A stretch of DNA of 11,955 bases, from the NCBI GenBank assembly GCA_031266955.1, contig JAISAA010000250.1:1-11955 (forward strand), written 5' to 3'. The notes under the pieces were generated by a model, which saw only the letters and a list, made by a program, of their open reading frames with translations, had not been told where the DNA came from and ran no database searches. A program made the translations under genes and the position numbers. Source of the DNA: Oscillospiraceae bacterium (GTDB taxonomy: Bacteria > Bacillota > Clostridia > Oscillospirales > Oscillospiraceae). Every line of letters starts with the position of its first letter. The stretch's first letter is position 1. This document shows, piece after piece, positions 6,491-11,955 of the stretch.

Positions 6491-6777
6491 ACGAGGATTA
6501 CCCTGTAAATGACCCTGTAAACGCGAGTGACCCGATAAATGACCTTGTAAATGACCCGATAAACGCAGATGACCCTGTAAATGACCTTGTAAATAAAACT
6601 CAAAGAAAGCTCCTTGATGCGTTGAAAACAAACAACACGGCGACTTATGAGCAGCTCTCAGCCGTATCCGGCGTGTCTGCGGCGACAGTCAAGCGGAATT
6701 TGAAAAAGCTGCAGAGCTTCGGTCTGATCGTCAGGCGCGGTTCTGACAAGACCGGGCACTGGGAGGTTGTCGGCTGA
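6415..6777 (+). pseudogene. 5'-truncated frame: DPVN repeats plus C-terminal winged helix of an AlbA_2/RecG-like ATP-binding regulator
   Basis: The frame is open from just after a stop at 6412 to a TGA at 6775-6777, with no usable start codon near its front. It encodes an acidic lead-in (HPHEAFEDDGPEDDPVN), eight DPVN-like repeats, then a winged helix. The winged helix has a TYEQLSAVSGVSAATVKRNL recognition region and ends VRRGSDKTGHWEVVG. That ending and a DPVN-rich linker are familiar from the C-termini of clostridial Schlafen/AlbA_2-domain ATP-binding proteins (recalled family knowledge). The N-terminal DNA-binding and ATPase-like parts are missing, so this looks like a decayed or transferred fragment. 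The stop lies 28 bp before the first ABC gene's ATG. A functional small repressor made from a non-standard start cannot be excluded. Confidence 0.6.
6481..6594 (+). repeat. Eight 12-nt tandem-like units encoding DPVN/DLVN/DPIN
   Basis: Units of form GACC(C/T)(T/G)(G/A)TAAA(C/T) start at 6481, 6499, 6511, 6529, 6541, 6553, 6571 and 6583; the second begins TACC. Some are directly adjacent, others are separated by 6-nt inserts (GAGGAT, GCGAGT, GCAGAT). They read as a hydrophilic linker in the winged-helix frame. The minus-strand frames across this block are repeat artefacts. Confidence 0.85.
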
Positions 6778-6805
6778 TTTCTTATTCAGAAAGGAAGCCC
6801 TTTTT

Positions 6806-8620
6806 ATGAAAGACATACTCAAAAAGCCGAAATACGGCGCCGCGGACCTCATAACCCTGCTGTGGAAAGCAAGTCCGCTCTACGCCGCGATCGCGAACAT
6901 TTATCCCCTGCTCGCGGCGCTGCTGCCGACGGTGAGCTTACTCGCGACGGCGGCGTTCATAGACGCGGCGCTCGCCGTAGTCGCCGGCACGCGTCCGCCG
7001 GTCGCGGTCGCCGCCCCCGTCGCCGTGCTGCTCGCCGTCACGCTGCACGATTACGCGCTGCGTATCCTGCTGAACCTTGTCAGCACAAAGCGGGCGATCT
7101 TCCTGCACCGGACGCTGCGGCCCGCGCTGCTGAAACGCGTCGCGGAGCTGGACTACAGCCACATCGAGGATCAGGATACCGCCGACTTATTGAGCCGCGT
7201 CGTGCCCGCGTTCGACACGCGCGTCGTCGAGTGCAACCAGTCGGTGATGAGTCTGGCGAGCAGCGCTGTTTCCGCCGCCGGCATAATCGTTACGATAACG
7301 CTCAGCGTGTGGTGGGCGGGGCTGATTATCGTCGCCGCCGCCGTTCCGCTGATGTTCATCGCGAAAAAGGCAGGCGAAAACAGCTACGCCGCCCGGCGCG
7401 AAACGTCCAAGATCACGCGCCGCGCCGCGTACCTATCACAGGTGATAACCGACCGCGAGGCAGTTGAAGAACGCACGGTATTCGGCTACGCCGACGCGCT
7501 GAACGAGCGGTATTACGAGCGCTCTCACGCCGCGCGCAAAATCCAGCAGCGCGTCACGTTTATGAACTTCATCAAACAAAAGGCGGGCGGAGTATTCGGC
7601 AGCGTCATCGCCGTCGGCGTTATGGGCTCTATGCTGCCGCCGGCACTCGACGGCTCGCTCGACTACGGGATGTTCATCGCGCTTTCGGGCGGCATACTCA
7701 CGCTGATAAGCCAATTGTCGTGGGGCATAAACAGCCAGGTGGAGGAGATCGCCAAGCAGAAGGAATACCTGAACGACCTGACAAAGTTCGTCGGCCTCAG
7801 CGTTTCCGAAGACGCGACGGCCCTGCCGAAACGCGGCACGGAGCTTGATAAAATTGACTTTGAAAAAATCGAGTTCGACAATGTGAGCTTTTCATATCCC
7901 GGCACCGAAAAGCTTGTGCTCGACGGCGCGAGCTTTACAATAGAGCGCGGCCGGCACTACGCCTTCGTAGGCGTAAACGGCGCGGGGAAGACGACAGTCA
8001 CAAAGCTCTTAACGGGCCTTTACACAAACTACACGGGCGAAATTCGCGTCGACGGGCGCGAGCTGCGCGATTTTTCGCAATCGGAGCTCAAGGGCCTCAG
8101 CGCCTGCGTGTTCCAGGACTTCGCGCGGATAGGCTTTTCGCTGTACGACAACATCGCCGTCGGCGCTTATGACGCCGACGAGGCCGCCGTCCTCGCCGCC
8201 GCCGAAACAGCCGGGCTCGGCGAAACGATAGCTAAGCTGCCCGGCGGAATACATACAAAGCTTCTCAAAATCTATGAAGGCGGCGCGGACCTGTCCGGCG
8301 GCGAATGGCAGCGCGTCGCGATAGCGCGCTCTCTCGTAAACCCCGCGCCGCTGCGCATACTCGACGAGCCGACGGCGGCGCTCGACCCGCTCAGCGAAAG
8401 CCGCGTCTACGAGCGTTTTGAGGAGATATCAAAAGGCCGCACGACGCTGTTCATCAGCCACCGCCTCGGCTCTACAAAGCTTGCCGACACGATATTCGTC
8501 CTGTCGGACGGGAAGATCACGGAGCAAGGCGGCCACGCCGAGCTTATGCGTCAAAACGGCCTTTACGCCGAAATGTTCAGCTCGCAGGCGGAGTGGTATA
8601 CGGAAAGCCAAATTTTATAA
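6806..8620 (+). CDS. ABC exporter half-transporter (membrane domain + ATPase), first of a pair
   Basis: The 604-residue protein has an N-terminal exporter-type membrane domain (about residues 20-320), with hydrophobic helices near 33-60, 67-93, 150-185 and 262-305. The ATPase domain follows (about 352-600) and all motifs are intact: Walker A GVNGAGKT (389-396), Q-loop CVFQDF (Q437), signature LSGGEWQ (496-502), Walker B RILDE (517-521) and switch H552 in ISHRLGS. The FQDF loop and LSGGEWQ signature resemble the NisT/SpaT-like branch of peptide exporters, but there is no peptidase domain and the substrate is unknown. ATG 6806 has AAGGAAG 8 bp upstream; an in-frame TTG at 6767 overlaps the preceding frame and lacks a site. 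The next half-transporter begins 14 bp after its stop, so the two probably form a heterodimer in the cytoplasmic membrane. Confidence 0.9.
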   Translation: MKDILKKPKYGAADLITLLWKASPLYAAIANIYPLLAALLPTVSLLATAAFIDAALAVVAGTRPPVAVAAPVAVLLAVTLHDYALRILLNLVSTKRAIFLHRTLRPALLKRVAELDYSHIEDQDTADLLSRVVPAFDTRVVECNQSVMSLASSAVSAAGIIVTITLSVWWAGLIIVAAAVPLMFIAKKAGENSYAARRETSKITRRAAYLSQVITDREAVEERTVFGYADALNERYYERSHAARKIQQRVTFMNFIKQKAGGVFGSVIAVGVMGSMLPPALDGSLDYGMFIALSGGILTLISQLSWGINSQVEEIAKQKEYLNDLTKFVGLSVSEDATALPKRGTELDKIDFEKIEFDNVSFSYPGTEKLVLDGASFTIERGRHYAFVGVNGAGKTTVTKLLTGLYTNYTGEIRVDGRELRDFSQSELKGLSACVFQDFARIGFSLYDNIAVGAYDADEAAVLAAAETAGLGETIAKLPGGIHTKLLKIYEGGADLSGGEWQRVAIARSLVNPAPLRILDEPTAALDPLSESRVYERFEEISKGRTTLFISHRLGSTKLADTIFVLSDGKITEQGGHAELMRQNGLYAEMFSSQAEWYTESQIL

Positions 8621-8634
8621 GTGAGGTGTCATAA

Positions 8635-10515
8635 GTGAACAAAGAAGGCAAAGCCGCCCCGGGCAAAACGCCCCAAAGCAAGATCCCGTTCCGCCGGGTC
8701 GTGAAGACCGGGTTTGATATCAACCGCCGGGCGATCCCGGTCTTATTCGTCGTAATACAGATCGTCAGCGTCGCGCACGCGCTGACTTACGGCTTTTCCG
8801 TACTCTTGACGCAGCGGTTTTACGACAGCGTCGCCGGAGCTATCGCGTCCGGCGGGGATATTCGCGCCGCGCTTATCCCGCTCGCGCTTTTGTGCGTACT
8901 GCTTCTCGGGCGCGAGCTGCTCAACGGGCTGCACAACTTTATGCACAGCGTCGTCTTCTCCAAGGGCGGTATAGAGGCAAGCCGGACGGCCCACGCGAAA
9001 ATGGGACGGCTTGACCCCGTCGTCCTCGAAAACACGGATTTTCACGATATGTTCAACAAGATGCAAGAGGGGCAGAGCAATATACTTTTTCTTGTGGACA
9101 TCGGCATAACGATATTCACGTTCTACCTGCCGTATGTGCTGTTTATGGCGTGGTATCTGCATCGCGTGAACCCGATATTCATCCTCGCGATACTGTTCGT
9201 GTTCGTCCCCACGCTGTTCGGGCAGCTTCTCAAAACAGGCGTCGTCGTAAAATTCGAGGACAAAGCGGCGCCCGTGCGCCGGCAGTCCGCACTGTTCGAC
9301 AGCTTGATAACAAGCCGCGAATTCTTCAAGGAAACGCGTCTGCTCGGCGCGTATACGGATTTCATAAAGCGCTTTTTGGAGACGTGCCGCGAGCTCTCAA
9401 AGGCGGAGTGGTCGGCGAGCCGGAAGAAGAATCTTATTGAGCTGTCGATGGCGCTGTTCACGGTGCTCGGCTGGGGCGGCATACTGTTTTTGCTCGTCCG
9501 TGCGCTGCTGCGCGGCGAGATAAGCGCCGGCGCGTTCGCAGCCGTGCTCGGCTCGCTCCGGCTGCTGTTCGGCATAATGCAGGAGGCGTTCGGCCACGTC
9601 GGAAGCGTCGCCGAGAACTACGGCAAGGGGCAGAACTTTGTGCGCTTCCTCGACCTGCCGGAGCGCGGCGGAACGGCGTCCGCGACGGACGCGGCGCGAG
9701 GCATCGTGCTTGAAAACGTGTCTTTCACATACCCCGGCGCGGAAAAACCGAGCGTGGACGGCGTGTCCCTCACGATAAAAAGCGGCGAGACCATCGCCGT
9801 CGTCGGCGAAAACGGCGCGGGCAAATCGACGCTCGTGCGCCTGCTCACCGGCCTCTACAGGCCGACTTCGGGACGCGTCACGGTCCGCGGCGCGGACACG
9901 CGGGAAGCCAATTCCGAATCTCTTTTCGCCGGCGTGTCGGGCGTGTTCCAAAAGTTCCGCAAATATCAAATGACGCTCCGCGAGAACGTGAATATAAGCG
10001 AAATGCCGGACAGTACGGGCAAAGCCCTGCATATGACGGGCAGAGCCCTGAATACGGCGGGCGAAGCCGCAAGCGACGGCCCCGAGACCTACGCGCTCGC
10101 CTCCGTCGGCGTTGACGGCGGCGACGCGGCAAGCTTTCCGCAGGGGCTCGGCACGATGCTCTCGCGCGAGTTCGACGGCGTGGATCTGTCCGGCGGCCAG
10201 TGGCAGCGCGTCGCGATAGCGCGCGGGCTGTACCGCGGGCACGAGCTCGTCGTGCTCGACGAACCGACGGCGGCCATCGACCCCATTGAGGAAAGCCGTA
10301 TCTACAAAACCTTCGTCGATATTTCGCGCGGAAAAACGGCAATAATCGTAACGCACCGCCTCGGCTCCGCGAAGATCGCCGACCGCGTCGCCGTGATGAG
10401 CGGCGGCAAGATCATCGCCGTCGGCGCACACGCCGAGCTGCTGCAAACGTGCGATTTCTATGCGGAAATGTATAGATCGCAGTCGGAGTGGTACGAACAA
10501 GAAGAGGATACATAA
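8635..10515 (+). CDS. ABC exporter half-transporter (membrane domain + ATPase), second of a pair
   Basis: The 626-residue protein starts at a GTG preceded by GAGGTG, 6 bp away. After a basic, proline-containing N-terminus (1-32), the membrane domain spans about residues 33-335, with hydrophobic helices near 33-58, 78-93, 150-175, 180-198 and 272-312. The ATPase domain (about 357-620) has Walker A GENGAGKS (391-398), Q439 in GVFQKF, signature LSGGQWQ (518-524), Walker B VVLDE (539-543) and H574 in VTHRLGS. Both nucleotide sites of the heterodimer therefore look catalytically canonical. Residues 461-481, between the Q-loop and the signature, are an inserted imperfect three-fold heptapeptide repeat (TGKALHM, TGRALNT, AGEAASD) encoded by 21-bp units. 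The export substrate is unknown; no toxin, precursor or immunity gene is evident nearby. Confidence 0.9.
   Translation: MNKEGKAAPGKTPQSKIPFRRVVKTGFDINRRAIPVLFVVIQIVSVAHALTYGFSVLLTQRFYDSVAGAIASGGDIRAALIPLALLCVLLLGRELLNGLHNFMHSVVFSKGGIEASRTAHAKMGRLDPVVLENTDFHDMFNKMQEGQSNILFLVDIGITIFTFYLPYVLFMAWYLHRVNPIFILAILFVFVPTLFGQLLKTGVVVKFEDKAAPVRRQSALFDSLITSREFFKETRLLGAYTDFIKRFLETCRELSKAEWSASRKKNLIELSMALFTVLGWGGILFLLVRALLRGEISAGAFAAVLGSLRLLFGIMQEAFGHVGSVAENYGKGQNFVRFLDLPERGGTASATDAARGIVLENVSFTYPGAEKPSVDGVSLTIKSGETIAVVGENGAGKSTLVRLLTGLYRPTSGRVTVRGADTREANSESLFAGVSGVFQKFRKYQMTLRENVNISEMPDSTGKALHMTGRALNTAGEAASDGPETYALASVGVDGGDAASFPQGLGTMLSREFDGVDLSGGQWQRVAIARGLYRGHELVVLDEPTAAIDPIEESRIYKTFVDISRGKTAIIVTHRLGSAKIADRVAVMSGGKIIAVGAHAELLQTCDFYAEMYRSQSEWYEQEEDT
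10015..10077 (+). repeat. In-frame 21-bp tandem repeat inside the second ABC gene
   Basis: Three consecutive 21-bp units start at 10015, 10036 and 10057. The first two are close copies beginning ACGGGCAAAGCCCTG and ACGGGCAGAGCCCTG; the third (GCGGGCGAAGCC...) is more diverged. They encode a seven-residue repeat in the helical subdomain of the ATPase. Confidence 0.8.
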
Positions 10516-10526
10516 GCTTATATCCT
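10505..10526. other. Palindrome spanning the two convergent stop codons
   Basis: The 10-bp palindrome ATAAGCTTAT (10512-10521) contains the TAA of the second ABC gene and the TAA of tgt symmetrically. Flanking AGGAT and ATCCT extend the dyad with a one-base bulge. It could act as a short bidirectional barrier, but no U-tract is present. Confidence 0.4.
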
Positions 10527-11648
10527 GCGCGACAGCCGCTCCGAATACGTTTGGCGGAACGCCTCAAACTCCCCGGCTTCTATTGCCTCGCGTATACGCT
10601 CCAAAAGCTCGTTGTAAAACCAAAGATTGTGCAGCACGGCAAGCCGCATAGCGAGCGCCTCGCCCGCCTTTAGCAAATGCCGCAGATAAGCGCGGGAATG
10701 CTCGCGGCAGGCGGGGCAGTTGCAGGCTGAGTCAACGGGCGTCGCATCCGACGCGTATTTTTCATTGTTGAGATTCATCACGCCGTCCCACGTGAAAAAA
10801 TGCCCGTGCCGCCCGTTGCGCGCGGGCATAACGCAGTCGAACATATCCACGCCGCGCGCTACGGACTCTATGATATTCCCCGGCGTACCTACGCCCATGA
10901 GATAGCGCGGGCGGTTTTTCGGCAAATACTCCGTGACGATCTCTATTATCGCGTACATCTCGGCGTGCGTTTCGCCGACGGCGAGGCCGCCTATCGCGTA
11001 CCCCGGCAAATCGAGCTCTGATATACGCTTGGCGTGCTCTATACGCAAATCGGCAAAAACCGCGCCCTGGTTTATTCCGAAAAGCGCCTGCCCGGGATTT
11101 ACGGCGTCTTCCGAGGCGTTCAGCCGCAGCAACTCGTCGCGGCACCGCGCGAGCCAGCGGTAGGTTCGCTCGCAGGAGGCTTTTACGTATTCGCGCTCGG
11201 CGGGTATCCCGACGCATTCGTCAAGCGCCATCGCGATATCGCTGCCGAGATTCGACTGTATGCGCACCGAATCCTCGGGCGACATAAAAATCCGCCGCCC
11301 ATCCACGTGTGACGCGAACAGCGCGCCCTCTTCCGTGAGCTTGCGCAGCCCCGCGAGGGAGAATATTTGAAAGCCGCCGCTGTCAGTCAAAATCGGCGCG
11401 TCCCACGCCATAAACCGGTGCAGCCCGCCGAGCTTTCGGATCAAGTCGTCGCCGGGGCGGACGTGCAGATGATATGTGTTCGACAGCGCGATCTGGCAGC
11501 CGGCGCCGCGCAGGTCGGAGGCGTCGAGCCCGCCTTTTATCGCGGCCTGCGTCGCGACGTTCATAAAAGCGGGGGTCTGCACCGCGCCGTGCGGCGTCGT
11601 CAGCTCGCCGCGCCGAGCGCCGGAATTTGTTTTTATAAGTGTGAACAT
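10518..11648 (-). CDS. tgt: tRNA-guanine(34) transglycosylase
   Basis: The 376-residue protein is a full-length bacterial Tgt, which exchanges guanine 34 of GUN-anticodon tRNAs for preQ1 in queuosine synthesis. Key elements are visible: SNTYHLHVRPG (56-66), the substrate-pocket aspartate D89 in TDSGGFQIFSL, the GGLAVGE loop (220-226) and MGVGTP (251-256). The catalytic nucleophile is D271 in VDMFDCVMPARNGRHG. The zinc site is C309, C311, C314 and H340. ATG 11648 is preceded by GGAAAGG about 7 bp upstream and matches the family N-terminus (MFTLIKTNSGARRGEL); the frame runs on in frame to 11765 but that extension looks non-coding. No queA or other queuosine gene is in the window. It converges on the ABC pair with only 2 bp between stop codons. 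Confidence 0.97.
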   Translation of the reverse strand: MFTLIKTNSGARRGELTTPHGAVQTPAFMNVATQAAIKGGLDASDLRGAGCQIALSNTYHLHVRPGDDLIRKLGGLHRFMAWDAPILTDSGGFQIFSLAGLRKLTEEGALFASHVDGRRIFMSPEDSVRIQSNLGSDIAMALDECVGIPAEREYVKASCERTYRWLARCRDELLRLNASEDAVNPGQALFGINQGAVFADLRIEHAKRISELDLPGYAIGGLAVGETHAEMYAIIEIVTEYLPKNRPRYLMGVGTPGNIIESVARGVDMFDCVMPARNGRHGHFFTWDGVMNLNNEKYASDATPVDSACNCPACREHSRAYLRHLLKAGEALAMRLAVLHNLWFYNELLERIREAIEAGEFEAFRQTYSERLSRRI

Positions 11649-11789
11649 CAAGAGCCTTTCCGCCGCCCCCGCAGGGGCGGACGTTTGATTGAACGTGCTG
11701 CGGCACTGGGCGCGCGGCTTACGCCGCGACGCTTTTACGCGCCTGTGCGGCACCCCATCAGTCATTCCGGCTTGCGGGCTACCGCTTGT
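11649..11789 (-). other. GC-rich structured leader upstream of tgt
   Basis: If transcription starts near 11789, the tgt leader is about 140 nt. It contains at least two strong hairpins: stem 11713-11718/11723-11728 with a TTAC loop, and stem 11663-11669/11674-11680 with a 4-nt loop, the latter just upstream of the ribosome binding site. I see no preQ1 riboswitch consensus (no short pseudoknot with an A-rich tail). The function is unknown. Confidence 0.4.
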
Positions 11790-11795
11790 GCGAAT

Positions 11796-11824
11796 ATCCT
11801 ATCATCCAGGCCCGGAAAATACAA
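11796..11824 (-). promoter_or_regulatory. Candidate tgt promoter
   Basis: On the minus strand TTGTAT (11819-11824) and TAGGAT (11796-11801) are 17 bp apart, each with four of six consensus bases. It is the best candidate between tgt and the preceding minus-strand gene, but is only moderately convincing. Confidence 0.35.
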
Positions 11825-11866
11825 GCGCTTCTCTCGATACGAAGCTTGCTTTGAAAAGTTGTAGTA

Positions 11867-11955
11867 TTAGTATATTTCCAAGAGAAGCCCTATGGCTTCA
11901 TCGAACACAGCGAGGCTGTGCTCGGCGTTGTCGTATCTGATGGAGCCGCGCAGGT
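11867..11955 (-). CDS. 3' end of an unidentified gene, cut by the window edge
   Basis: A minus-strand frame enters from the right edge and ends at TAA (11867-11869), encoding the last 28 residues: LRGSIRYDNAEHSLAVFDEA followed by IGLLLEIY. The amphipathic helical pattern and GC-rich third positions look like real coding sequence. The other two minus-strand frames hit stops within this stretch. It is too short to assign a family. It would be the gene immediately upstream of tgt on the same strand, separated from it by about 218 bp. Confidence 0.5.
   Translation of the reverse strand, partial: LRGSIRYDNAEHSLAVFDEAIGLLLEIY

Noticed and set aside
6481..6594. CRISPR array or iteron-type origin in the short repeat block
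   Set aside because: Units are only 12 nt with 0-6-nt gaps, not repeat-spacer structure. They keep a reading frame and encode a DPVN linker, and no replication gene is adjacent.
6397..6631. Minus-strand frames with repeated VIYKVIYRV or GHLQGHLR patterns
   Set aside because: They are the reverse reading of the 12-nt DPVN repeat block. The plus-strand reading ends in a recognisable winged helix, so the minus readings are artefacts.
9397..10500. Long minus-strand open frame (367 codons) opposite the second ABC gene
   Set aside because: It lies antisense to an ABC gene with all motifs intact; its translation is Arg/Ala/His-rich and typical of GC-rich shadow frames, with no domain.
10518..11765. 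Longer start for tgt at 11765, adding 39 residues
   Set aside because: The extension is basic low-complexity sequence across GC hairpins. The Tgt family begins at the MFTLIKT methionine (11648), which has a ribosome site.

Overview
The window looks like chromosomal DNA of a GC-rich Bacillota, most likely a clostridial (Oscillospiraceae-like) bacterium. The pointers are a SpoIIE/RsbU-type PP2C phosphatase, strong GGAGG-type ribosome binding sites, sigma-A-like promoters with 17-bp spacers, paired half-size ABC exporters and a winged-helix remnant of a kind common in clostridia. This placement is inferred from style and gene families; no marker gene fixes the taxon.

Left part (1-1927, + strand): the 3' end of a PP2C-type phosphatase gene, then a complete MerR-family regulator with a GyrI-like effector-binding domain. 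The regulator has its own promoter with the long 19-bp spacer and central dyad typical of MerR-controlled promoters.

Middle left (1936-5903, - strand): two transcription units. The upstream one carries a class I SAM methyltransferase, a pyridoxamine-phosphate-oxidase-like protein (ATGA overlap) and a RimJ/RimL-type GNAT acetyltransferase, with a promoter at 5875-5903. The downstream one starts from a near-perfect promoter at 3972-4000 and carries an orphan YhcG-type (DUF1016) PDDEXK nuclease, followed after 28 bp by a Cof-type HAD hydrolase.

Intergenic region 5904-6777: the least ordinary part. It holds a plus-strand promoter with no recognised gene, two 28-bp palindromes that are near reverse complements and bracket 115 bp, a 55-codon ORF with an ideal ribosome binding site, a second plus-strand promoter, and a 5'-truncated reading frame. 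That frame encodes eight DPVN-like repeats and a C-terminal winged helix.

Right part (6806-10515, + strand): two adjacent half-ABC exporters, each with a membrane domain and a complete ATPase domain, almost certainly a heterodimer. The second has a 21-bp in-frame tandem repeat inserted in its ATPase domain. Convergent to them and only 2 bp away is tgt (queuosine tRNA modification), with a GC-rich structured leader. The last 89 bp are the 3' end of an unidentified minus-strand gene.

I see no rRNA, tRNA, CRISPR array, transposase or integrase. I found no confidently new system. The best candidates for follow-up are the paired palindromes with the orphan promoter, and the truncated winged-helix frame upstream of the ABC pair.
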